Position numbers and translations under genes: made by a program. A DNA stretch of 64,000 nt. It comes from Purshia tridentata (Eukaryota > Streptophyta > Magnoliopsida > Rosales > Rosaceae). The notes beneath the pieces were generated by a model. That model was not told the DNA's origin. It searched no databases and was given only the letters and a program-made list of their open reading frames with translations. The first letter of the stretch is position 1. The number at the start of each line of letters is the position of its first letter. Below, in pieces: positions 44,928 to 56,000 of the stretch. Location of the stretch: positions 18,901-82,900 of the forward strand of contig QANT01003765.1 in NCBI GenBank assembly GCA_003254885.1, in the 5' to 3' direction.

Positions 44928-46294
44928 CTAAAATGGATGACAAGAGTTTGTTTATCGTAGTAACCTCTTTTTAGTACTCTTTGTTAGTATTGCTGTTTCA
45001 TCTGTCGCTTTTAATATGTTTTAAAAGTCAATTTATGATTACGTATGATATTAATTTCTTATTTACTCTTGCGTATGAAATAGTTAACCATATAAATGTG
45101 AAACATTATATATTTCAAATTTTACAAATAAAAATTTGGTTTTTCACTTTTTGCTTTTGACGGATGAAGTTGATGGAAGGAATCATTTGTAAAATTTGAG
45201 GGTAAAAATATAAAGATATGAGCACAGTGAGAAAAAATGTTTATTTCTGAAGTACTTTCATGAATAAATCTTTAAAAAATTTACTGCAATGTCAATCAAT
45301 AAGCAGTCAGTATAAGCCAAGCCAAGCGAAGGTGAGCTCAGCTAGCCAGCCAAACGTGTTTACAATCTCGGCTTCCAGAATTGTTACATATTGACACTTA
45401 AGATGTAGCCTGTAGGTAAATTAAGAATTTTTTTTTCCCACTATTTTTATCTAAAATTTGAGTAAACTAAGCTGTCTCTATTGGCAAAAGTTGGGTACTT
45501 TTTTATTTTTTGTCAAAAAAGTTGAGCACTTGAGTAGATGAATATAGATAAAGCGATGATCTAGGCCCAACGATTCCCTCTTGAGAGATCTCGATCGTAC
45601 ACGTGGCATATTATTCTACGACTTCTTGGGAATTTTTGGGTGCTGCCCAACTCTCAGTTTCCTGGTCACTTTCTGAACCTCCAAGGACTATAATAGTAAA
45701 AGTACATGAAATGCAATACAGTTTCCCTACTTTTAATAGCCAAAAAATAAAAATAATAAGATAGTACTGTTATATTTGATTTACTTTTCTTGTACTTTCA
45801 GGCAGAAGAACTGAGGATTTAGGAAAGGAGTAAAACAATTGACCAAAAAAAGAAGAGTGAAACAAAGTTTTGGGCCTGGGAACAAACCCATCGTCATTCA
45901 TTCATCTATTAATCCAGCCAAAAATGGCAAATATAAATAGTTTACACGTATTGAATCAACCAGCAATCTTATTAACGTTCTACATATCAAATCTCAGAAG
46001 CTGCATTTGTGTGCTCTCTTACAACAAACAAACCACACAATGCTTTATTCTACAAATAGAATGCGTTGTACTAACGACATCCCATGAAATGAAAATACCA
46101 GAAAATGGAACCAACACAAGGACACTACCACTTGAAACAAGTGCAGGAAAACTTGTATTCTTATAGCTTTAACTTATTCCAAGAATAAGGTTTACCAATG
46201 AAAACCAGCACCACCAATTCAATTTGTTCCAGAAGAGCTTAAAATGATGATGTCTGTCGCCTCTATAGTTACAGCTTGGCTCCAGCATTGCATT
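44928..46294. other. Intergenic region with VIP5 3' UTR
   Basis: AT-rich sequence; the right part (to 46294) is the 3' UTR of VIP5. No other gene is seen. Confidence 0.5.
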
Positions 46295-48271
46295 TCAGAG
46301 AAGCCCTCTTCTTCTCTTGTAGTCGCTAACTGTAAGTGTCAGCGCATGCCGCCTCCCATCATTCTCTGGGACTCGGCACCCAACTGTTGCCTCTATCCTC
46401 TGTTTTCTTGCCATGAATCCTTCCTGAGCTCCTTGTGCCCCACCAAACTTCTGAAGAGCAGTCAATGAGATTGGCAGCTCAAAATTGTGCAGCAGATTTG
46501 ACGATGTTCCTTGATCAACAGGAGCACTCGTATCAACCAGCTTCCCTGCACCAGCCGCAGCTTCCAGAGCTGCTGCAGTAGCTACCAAGCCAGCCCGTAC
46601 GGCTACTACCACTTCTGTTCCATTACTTTCTGCATCTGCCAATGCAGCCTGAGTACCATCATTTGCCTCTGCATCCCCTTTTTCTTCACCAGGTTTTGAA
46701 ACATAGTAATTCCTTGACCTAGTCCATCTCCTTGAAAATGGATCATAACCAGCCTCACCCGCTTTCAAACCTATATTCACAGGTTTCAATTCTGATGCAT
46801 TCTTGAAATTCTCAACCCTGTTCTTTCTGTTCATCTCAGCAAGTCTAATAGCCTTGCTATCTTTCCCCTGTGATTGCCGACGTGCTTCTAATTGCTGCAG
46901 TCTTGTCTTGATCCTCTCCACCTCTGCATCATCATGTTTACTTTGTGCAACTTCCAACTCCCTCCTCAACCGGTCCTTCTCAAGCGCAATGTTTAATGGT
47001 CGTGATGAAGCAGATTTTTTCTCCTGTATCATCTGCTTCACAGTCGCAGCTGAGTAGACATACATGTTGGTTTTTTTTATGGCCTCCTTCTTTTCCAACA
47101 CATCCTGTTTGCTTGGCATCCGGCCACCACTTCTCTCCACCTCTCTAACCCACTGTTTAAACTCCTCCTCCTGAGGCGTAGAGTCTGAAATCATAGCCAT
47201 CTGCCACCTGGCAGCAGAGTTTTCATTTCCCCAAACAACATTCAGATACTTGTGTGTGGTTTTATTCTCTAGTTTGTACTGCCGATCAGGATCTGTAGCA
47301 TCAACATTCCGAACCATGCAGAGCCTGTAGATAGGCCCAGACTTTGACCTCCCAATTCCAACCCTCACAAAGCAACCAACAATTAACTCTTCAAAGAATG
47401 GCTCCATAAACCACTTTGCAAGTTTTGACCTCCGGATGGTAATTTCCTTTATATCACTAAATGTTGGTCCCTCTGACCCAGACCTTTCATCATCACTGTC
47501 AATCATTGCATCATCCCCTGTTGATCCTTCATCTTCACTATGAGACCGACTTTCACTGTCACTCTGACTAGAGCTACTCCGACCCACTGCAGTGAAGGAC
47601 TTCCTGTTCATGCGTGAGAAATTTCGACTGCCTGAACTTCCTCTTGATGCATCTCTCAATTTACGGTGTGCCTCAGGGTCCTGCTGCTTCAAACGTTTTG
47701 CTCGTAACTCATTCAATGCGTCATCCTTGGCAGCTGCCCTGTCAGCAGATCTGGCAGACGAGCGCACTCGAGAAGACGGAAGGGGTGGAGTCTCTTTCCT
47801 GGACTGTGTGGTCTTCCCTTTATCCCACTTTGGTCTGAATTTCTCCTTTAAACTCTTATCATCCTTCTTCTGTGCTCTATCGGATAAAATCAGCTCTCTC
47901 TGAAGTTCAGACATTTCTGCAAGCTTTCGCCTGTCATCTTCGTCCTTGTAAAGATCACTGCCAACATCAGATTCATTGCTCTCGCCACCACGATCAGAAC
48001 CGCTATCATTATAATCACCTTCTTCCTGGCTGCCCTGTTCATCATCTATTTCTGTAGGGTCCAGCCTCTTCTTCAACGGAACTTGAGACCCAGAGGGTTT
48101 CCTGTTTCCATAGCCACGATCGTCATCAGAGTCATAATCCCTGGAGTCACTTCCGCCATCAGAATATGAACCCTCACGTCTCCTCCTAGATGATGAATGT
48201 GAGTGCTGGTTTTTCCCCGCTGAACTTGTTCTTCCTGCAGCCTCTAGGAGCAAATTTTCTAAGTCTGCCAT
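46295..48271 (-). CDS. VIP5: VIP5 / RTF1 homologue, Paf1 complex subunit
   Basis: The coding region is intronless, 658 residues (Arabidopsis VIP5, At1g61040, is similar in size). It starts MADLENLLLEAAGR. Residues 20-270 are highly charged and Ser/Asp/Glu-rich, with acidic SDSRDYDSDDD-type runs and helices around 110-140 and 175-210. The Plus3 domain lies at about 275-380 (ITIRRSKLAKWFMEPFFEELIVGCFVRVGIG, KYLNVVWG). A coiled coil follows at about 430-475 (KDRLRRELEVAQSKHDDAEVERI), then an Ala-rich segment and a basic end KRRRGLL. RTF1 binds the Spt5 repeat region through Plus3 and supports H2B ubiquitination and H3K4 methylation during Pol II elongation; in Arabidopsis loss of VIP5 gives early flowering through FLC. 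A 5' UTR intron seems likely because the promoter-like region lies near 49.5 kb. Confidence 0.95.
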   Translation of the reverse strand: MADLENLLLEAAGRTSSAGKNQHSHSSSRRRREGSYSDGGSDSRDYDSDDDRGYGNRKPSGSQVPLKKRLDPTEIDDEQGSQEEGDYNDSGSDRGGESNESDVGSDLYKDEDDRRKLAEMSELQRELILSDRAQKKDDKSLKEKFRPKWDKGKTTQSRKETPPLPSSRVRSSARSADRAAAKDDALNELRAKRLKQQDPEAHRKLRDASRGSSGSRNFSRMNRKSFTAVGRSSSSQSDSESRSHSEDEGSTGDDAMIDSDDERSGSEGPTFSDIKEITIRRSKLAKWFMEPFFEELIVGCFVRVGIGRSKSGPIYRLCMVRNVDATDPDRQYKLENKTTHKYLNVVWGNENSAARWQMAMISDSTPQEEEFKQWVREVERSGGRMPSKQDVLEKKEAIKKTNMYVYSAATVKQMIQEKKSASSRPLNIALEKDRLRRELEVAQSKHDDAEVERIKTRLQQLEARRQSQGKDSKAIRLAEMNRKNRVENFKNASELKPVNIGLKAGEAGYDPFSRRWTRSRNYYVSKPGEEKGDAEANDGTQAALADAESNGTEVVVAVRAGLVATAAALEAAAGAGKLVDTSAPVDQGTSSNLLHNFELPISLTALQKFGGAQGAQEGFMARKQRIEATVGCRVPENDGRRHALTLTVSDYKRRRGLL

Positions 48272-48748
48272 TATCTGCTATGCCTTCCTGTATTCTTTGA
48301 TGTTTTACACAAGCTGGAGAATAAACTACAAAGTCAGTATTTTTAAAGAAGATCAATGTGCAAATATTTTATTAGTGTTTATATTAACTTTTTATATGAT
48401 TGACATGATCAGTTAATGTACCAACAGTTACTTATTTCCATCTGTTAGTTTAAAAATACTTCAACTTTACATTGAACATAATAGTATGTAATGTAAAACT
48501 CGAGGTGTCTTAGCATAGATGTAATCTTATACAATCATGTAACTGAGAAAAAATGCATTTTGTGGAAAGATTGGAGACCCAGAATACTGACCGACTAAAA
48601 TTCTAGTAACAGCAAGATGTGTTGAAAAAATATTGCCCCTGCCAGTAAGTGGGTGGATTTTCTGCATATAATAACTATGATTTCCGGAAAAACTAGCAAA
48701 GAGCAGAAGTGGAAGAAACAGTTATAAAGAAGAGTTATTTATCATCTG

Positions 48749-48782
48749 AAAAAANAAAAAAAAAAAAAAAAAAAAAAAAAAA
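48749..48782. repeat. Poly-A tract with N upstream of VIP5
   Basis: An A run is broken by one N at 48755; the true length is uncertain. Confidence 0.8.
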
Positions 48783-49773
48783 CTCAAAATATCTTACAGA
48801 ACCAAAAAAAGGCCAGAAAAGCCTGAAGGCACAAGGCAAACTGAGGTGCTCAGTTTTGTCCTCTCTAACCTCTCTGACCTCTACGGCATTCATGTTTCAA
48901 CTGCACACCAACTCTGATTCAGAGTTTGTGGCCTGCAGTATATGAAGGCACTTTTTTGCACCTTACCATGAATACAGAGATTGGCAAAGACTAGAAAGAA
49001 TTCTTGAAAACAACATCTCTTTTCAACCTTAAGACTATGGAAAACCTATCACTTAAATTCCCAAAATTCCCAGCTCAAATCCAACTCCAAGAACTATTTT
49101 TCAGAATTACTGAAGATCAAATCCCTGTCTTGCAACAAGCTTATCGGGATCCCATAAGGGTTATTTATATTTATTAAATTCTACTGAGTTTCTATAACTA
49201 CAACCCTTTGCCAAAAGCATTCGAATTTCAAAAGTTTGAAGCAATCTCAGCAATTCTGACAATGCTGTTTTCTTATAAATTTTTGTTCTAGAGCATTGAG
49301 GCATCAATTATAGCAAAAGAAGAACGGGTTCCACGTAGAAATTCAGCTACTCAGCTAAAATAAAAAGTAAGAATCTTTAATTTCTTAGCTCATGTAAAAT
49401 ACCTAATTAAATTCCTGACATTCAAACAGACAAAAGGGAAACATCAAAAAACAAATAAGAACCTGAAATTTTGCAAAACTGGGTGTCTTATCGTGCAGAT
49501 CTATAGAGGTGATCAAACTGAACCAGACAAACCCAAGGAACTCGCCGAATAAAAGAGCTTCAAAATTTGAAAAATCCTACCTTTTCCGGAGAGTTATAAA
49601 ACCCTACACGGAGTTTGAGTTATTACCTAATTTACCTTTGCATGTACACTCCCTGAGTCAACTCAGCTATCCACGGTCCACCGCGAGGTCAGGGACTCTG
49701 TTTGTCCCTCCCTCGTGCGGAAGCAACGGAACTTGAAGAAGCGATCTAGTAGACTACTAACTACTTTATAAAT

Positions 49774-50016
49774 AGGGAAAATTTTAGTAAAAGAATTCCC
49801 ATTATATTGAGGATTCCGTTTTTATTTTGCTTACATTAAAGGCTCTTATTAATTCTGTCAAAAATTCTATTAAAATTGATTAGGTGGGGGTCATATGACT
49901 AATTTATAAGGTAAAAAAGTCTTTTCTCTTAAAATATTTGACGGAAGTAAAGTTAAAAGGGAATCCTCAATTAAAATATGAGTATGTTTAGAATTATTTT
50001 GCTAAAATGTTCCCTT
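49774..50016. mobile_element. Foldback MITE-like element
   Basis: The left end AGGGAAAATTTTAGTAAAAGAATTC (shown here in part: AGGGAAAATTTTAGTAAAAG) and the right end GCTAAAATGTTCCCT are inverted copies. The arms also share GAGGATTCC / GGAATCCTC internally. Length is about 240 bp, with no ORF. Confidence 0.65.
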
Positions 50017-50650
50017 AATCATGTTGTCTCGTAATACAATATCAAGTATACAAATGGCATCACCTGAAACGACATGTAGTTTTTATTTTATAAGATTAGT
50101 TCAAAATTGGAATCGATGCATTGTAAATATGTTAACTTTCAAAATCCCTTGATATTAGAGAATGCTACCCTTAGAGAAGGTGGATTGTAATAAGCAAAAT
50201 GTTCTCATCAGCTACTATTACAAACTTCATTTTTGTCGTATAACATGAGAGAATAAATTGCAAGGGCATCTAGGTTTTAAGTTGACTTTCTACTCAATTG
50301 TAGCATCATTAAATGAGAAGTTTTGTGTTTATAACAATAATGTTGATTATTAATGCACTGAAATTAGAATACGTATATAATTATTATTGTGTAAATTCTT
50401 AAATAATTTTAAATGAGTGAATTTGGCATATATTATGACAACATGCTTCAAATGATACCCCCATTTTCATGAGTTTTAGTTTCCAAAACTAAAATTTTGG
50501 AATAATAATAAAAACTTATTAATGAAACTAAAGAACAAAATATAAGTTCCACTCTTTTACCTAGCCCATTGTCCGAACTAGAACGGAACTCAAAAGAAAA
50601 CCGTCTCTCTCCTCTCTCTCTTACAGTAAAGTCTGAACTTTGAAGCTGAA

Positions 50651-52304
50651 ATGGACCAGATACAGCACAAGTACATTACCGTACAAGGCCTGAAGCTCCA
50701 CGTAGCCGAGACCGGTTCGGGTCCTAATGTGGCGGTCTTCCTCCACGGATTCCCCGAAATTTGGTACTCCTGGCGCCACCAGATGATCGCTATAGCTAAC
50801 GCCGGATTCCGGGCCATCGCACCCGACTTCCGCGGATACGGACTCTCCGACCCACCTCCCGAACCCGAGAAGACCTCCTACCGTGACCTCATCAATGACC
50901 TCCTTGGAATAATTGACGCTCTCGCTATTCCTAAGGTACTCAACAAACTACAGTATCCCAATTCAATTTTGGTCCCCAAGTTGATTGTTTTATTTTATTT
51001 TGTGCATTTTTTCATTTAAGTCTCCAACTTTTTTATTTGGGTCTCCAATTGGTAAATATGTCTCTTTTTCTTTTATTTTATTTTTTTGGGTAGAAATGGG
51101 CTAGAAAATTATAAACTTGGTTCTTTTTGTATGATAAAGCGTTGAAATGCACTTACTTTTGTTGTTAATCTTATGATATGCAAAGCTTGGTAGAAGGGTT
51201 GAAGCATCTACAGTTCTGCACTAAGAGCAAATTTCTAATGTTGCCTAAAACAGATATCAAGAGTCGAGACTAATCATATTATGTACTGAGCATAAGAGAA
51301 TTGCCTGTTCAAATAAAATGCAGCATGTTGATATGTCACTTTTCATATCATTGACATAGGTTATCCTCATCGGAAAAGATTTTGGGGCCTTTCCGGCGTA
51401 CTTATTTTCGCTTCTGCACCCGGAGAGGGTCTTGGGAGTTGTAACTTTAGGAATTCCATACATGCCACCAGGCACTACCAAATTCCAACAATACCTCCCT
51501 GAAGGTTTCTATATTTCAAGATGGCAGGTCTGCATAATCACTTGGTTTTGTTGTCTATTCAATGTCTGCTCTGGCATGACTTACTTGTGACTAAACCGTG
51601 TTTGTGACCTCCATTTGTAGGAACCTGGCCGGGCAGAAGCTGATTTTGGGCGCCTTGATGCAAAAACAGTTGTTCGAAACGTGTACATCCTTTTCTCCAG
51701 AAGTGAAATACCAATTGCTGCAGAAAACCAGGAGGTCATGGACTTGGTGGACCCATCTACGCCCCTTCCTCCTTGGTTTACTGAGCAAGACCTTGCTGCA
51801 TATGGAGCTTTGTATGAGAAATCTGGTTTCCGAACTGCATTGCAAATTCCATATAGGTAATGCAATTGATCTTAGGCTTAATGGTGACTGGTGAGTTACT
51901 AATAAGTGGTCTTATACTGTTAGCACCTTACATACTAGAACAGTTTCTGCTCATTCACTCTTTGTGGTATCACACTGATGTTAATCATTCTTTTATCTTT
52001 ATGAAGTTGTTTAAATTGTTTTAAAGATTCTCTTAACTTTATTTTATATGTTGATAGGGCACTTAAAGACGACTTGGGTGCACCAGATCCAATTGTTAAA
52101 GCTCCGGTGCTTTTAATAATGGGGGAAAAGGATTATGTGTACAAATTTCCAGGGATAGAGGATTACATAAACAGTGGAAAGGTGAAGGAGTATGTCCCCA
52201 ATTTGGAGATTGTATTTCTGCCTGAAGGAACACATTTTGTTCAGGAACAATCACCTGAGCAGGTTAATCAGCTAATCCTCACCTTCCTTGGAAAGTTCAT
52301 TTGA
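50651..52304 (+). CDS. Soluble epoxide hydrolase (alpha/beta hydrolase)
   Basis: Four exons: 50651..50935, 51360..51527, 51621..51856 and 52058..52304 give 311 residues, normal for plant soluble EH. The enzyme opens epoxides (for example of fatty acids, in cutin and defence-lipid metabolism) through an ester on an Asp nucleophile. HGFP (32-35) forms the oxyanion hole. The nucleophile elbow is GKDFGA with Asp102; most plant EHs have GHDWGA, so the flanking His is Lys and the Trp is Phe. The charge relay is Asp255 (GEKD) and His289 (GTHF). The cap domain spans about 150-235, with the IPYR segment where NYYR carries a catalytic Tyr in other enzymes. There is no signal peptide, hence cytosolic. 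The fold is certain; the changed elbow suggests a divergent clade. Confidence 0.93.
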
Positions 52305-53065
52305 TTGCCAGCGGTGAAGTATTGTCTAAAGTTTGAAAGAGGTTAATGCAATCCCTTCAGAAAAAGAGATGCATATGATGTGAAAGTAATGTAATCTTGT
52401 GGCATGTAATTTTTCTCAATTACTAAATAAAGTAGTACCATCAAATCCATTCCAAGTATGAATATAGATGGCCGCCATTGTTCTTTTTTTAATTTTCTTA
52501 TTATTGCCTGGTGCCTGGTGTCTGGTGTTCACTGTTTGCAGGGAAAACATTTTAGACATGCGTAAAGTAAGCAGGCTTTGCTAACTCGATGTGCAAATTT
52601 TCTGGTTAGGTATAAGTTGAGAAAATTTATGACATGCATTACGAACAGAAAAAATGGGAAAACTTTAAAGCTAACTTATGAAACCAACGCAAGTAGCTCT
52701 GAAAACTAGAGAGAAGTTTGTGGAAATAATTGAAGAATTGGAGGCATTAAAAGAACGCAGTGCAAGAAATTACAAATACTAATATAACATGAAGATGAAG
52801 TAAGATATTTTCATTAAGCTATCATTTCTCGTATACAAGCATCTCTGCCTGCTCCAAACTGGCGACAAAAAAAAAAAAGTGATACAAAAGAATAATGGAG
52901 AAACAAAAAGGAACAAAGAAAAACATACAACCCAAGAGGCATGTGGTCAGTTCGATACAATGTGTAGCTGAAATCCCAACCCTATGAGAGTCTTGAAGCG
53001 TATTGTAAACAACAACTTATCTAAAAAAAGGCCAAATCTGTACAGGATCTCCATCTCTGAAGCTC
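52305..53065. other. Convergent 3' region of the epoxide hydrolase and WAPL genes
   Basis: This holds the 3' UTRs of both genes. AATAAA lies near 52425. Nothing else is seen. Confidence 0.55.
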
Positions 53066-56000
53066 TTACGGTATCCTACATGACTCAATCACTTCGCTTA
53101 CAGCTTTATGAGTCTCAGGCGAGATCATGTTTAACGTCAAATGAAATTCCTGAAGAAATAACAAGTATAAAATCACATAAGGAGTAATATAACTTGAGAT
53201 CAGTGAACCATTATTTCGAGCACCATTCACCATTTCTAATGTTTTAAACTCCATATGGACATTTATCATACTTGCTTCCATGGCACAATTTCATCTATCG
53301 AATTGTTATCAATAAATTATGTTTGAGTTGTTGGAAACACTTTTATTTCCAACTACTACTTTGGTCCCCGACCAGCTCTTCATACCAACCACAGTGCAGA
53401 AGATGCTGCAGTCTATTAACCAGAAATGCAGGGCAATTTGATTCCATTTGAAGAAAAACACATGCACTAAACCATGATGCCACCTTTTGCAATTGGAGAG
53501 CCAGCAAGTAGGCAGACTATAGGCCGTTGGCTAGTTTGGCCAAGTCCAACAGGTGGCCTCATGATGGGGTAAAACAAACAGACTGAAAAGACCATCTAGA
53601 CAAAGACACTTGTTAACATACAGCAATTAACAACCAAAAAACAGAAAGTTCATGCTTAATTTATATCATAGTTTAGAAGTCAAATACATACCACAAATCT
53701 GTCCAACACAGGAACTAGGATAGCCAGGTTGCGCTCTGGGAGACAGTCAGCAATGGCATCACGTACACTCTTACTGAAGGCAGAAAAGAAATTTTGCATT
53801 GAGAATATCTACATAGATTCTTGATACACAGAAAAAAGGAAGAAAACAAACCAACCTTTCAGTTGAAAGGAATGCTAGAAGCAGAGCAGCATAAGCTTCT
53901 ACTATCATTTTCTCAGCTTCTTGTTCTCCTTGTAACACAGCTGCCTCATCATTCTGTACAACACAACAAACCAGAATTACAAGACACCAAAATGAGAAAA
54001 TGAACAAAAAATACATAGAAACTAAAGCCTGTTTGTTACCATTTTGCAAAACTGAAAATGCAAGTAGTATGCGTTTTTTGTGCCTAATTGCAAAACACTG
54101 GTTACGGTTCTTAGAATACAAATGCTCCACAAAAGAAAATTTCAATTCGTTTTGCGACAAGTTACCACATGGGTCCTCATGTTTTCAAGGAATCACAGTT
54201 AAACAACAGGATGTGCAAGAAACTAATTTTCCTCTTTTATCTAATGCGCCAATTCGTGAACAACCAGAACACAAATATTTAAAGAAAAAAAAAAGAAAAA
54301 AAAAAGATTTGCCAAAAAAAGGAATTATCATAAATCTGAAATTTCCATAGACAATGAGAACATGTCACCCACTGGCAAAATGTTTCCTTCTCCGGCTCCC
54401 TCGCCTGCACCTTGGTTGGACAGAAAAATAGAGCAGATTAGCATAATCAGATCCTTGCGACTCTCCTCTTCAAACCCTTCTGAGCTAGGTAAGTGAACAC
54501 TAGCTGCTGCAAGCCGTGATCTGTAATGAACAGTAAGTTTCAATAAATTAAAAACAAGACAATTAAAGAACATGCCAGTATTATTTATAAAGAACTGGAA
54601 GCTAAGACTGTATAAATTAAGCTCAAATAAGAGTAATGATCAGCAGTCACCAACTCGCAAAATCAATATAAAGCTTGTTTATCTAATTTATTAAGTACAT
54701 CAGTGCCTTAGGATGCTAACATCATTCACCACCAACTGCAACACAAACCCTAGGGTGCATCCATAATATAGCATCTCTCACTTTCTATAACTTTGGGATA
54801 CAAGTGATCTAAAGAGTCATCAATATAACCCTGCCTTTATATTGTGTCTCCACACTAGACAGGAGTATTTGATATAATCTTCTCACCCTATTTCTAAATC
54901 TGAACATAAAGTTATTCAACTGGTTTCACTTAGAAATTTGAATATTCAAATTTGGAGGTTCTAATGCAGATTAAATACATTTTAAATTCTCATTTTAGAA
55001 AGAAAAAAGAAAATGCTCCTAAAGTTATGTATTTATGCATAATATTCCACAGAATTTTAAGAGGAGCATATTTTGAACATCAAGATTATGGTGAAACTAG
55101 GACTGGTTTGGAATAGGGGGAAATGTGGAAGGTGAAAAATGTAACAAAAATTTCCTGCATATATTTTCTACCCTCAAGGGACCCCACTTCATTGAAACCG
55201 ACAGTGGGTAATGGCCTTCTCTAAGATGCTTTATAAAATTTTTTGGAAGTTGCTGAAATACACTAACTGGGTGACATAAATTGAGGTAAAGATGAACGGA
55301 TTGGAAAAATATTAATGTGGGATGTAAGGGGTAGTAGAGTACAAGCCTAACAATTTATTATTCCAAGCAGACAAGCCTCAAAAACAGAATGCATAAACAG
55401 ATGGACAACAATTGAGAATTCAAAGTAACCTGTTTCGACCATCTTTCTCAACCAGGTTCACAAGCAGGCCCAAAATAGCAACAAGAAAGTCTAGCTCTTG
55501 ATCAGTAAGATGTTTATCATTCTGATGGTCAAGTTCAATGCTTGAAGTATTTTCGCTTCTCTCAACGAGGGGAGATGAGAATGAACTGAATGAAGGAAAG
55601 TGGCTGGCAATCAAAGAAGACATGGTCTCCAGTCCTCCAAAAGCAGCAATTTGCTGGCACCCGACAGGATTCTCATTTGCCAAGTTCATCAGAACCTGCC
55701 AAGGACATTTATTAGTATATGTAGTTCAATGTTTTCTTCTGTGTTCTAACACACTGCATGCATGATTTATCAGAACCATATTTTACATACGGAATCAAAA
55801 CCCTCTATTAATGCAAAAGGCAGTCTTATATTAATACTGTTATAAAATATTGGAAGGGAAAATTACCTTGACAGCATTAAGAAGGCAGTCAGCTATAATA
55901 CTGGAACCATCTTTACTAACAGCACCTGAATTGGATGTCTCGTGCATATGATGGTTTTCTCCATTACTTGATTCTTCTTGACTTGTAACCAGCTGCAACT

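Larger units (their letters stand above)
48272..50650. other. 5' region of VIP5, a foldback element and the epoxide hydrolase promoter
   Basis: An N in a poly-A run lies at 48755. The VIP5 5' UTR or leader intron probably spans part of 48272-49700. The foldback element at 49774-50016 and the promoter of the epoxide hydrolase follow. No other gene is seen. Confidence 0.45.
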
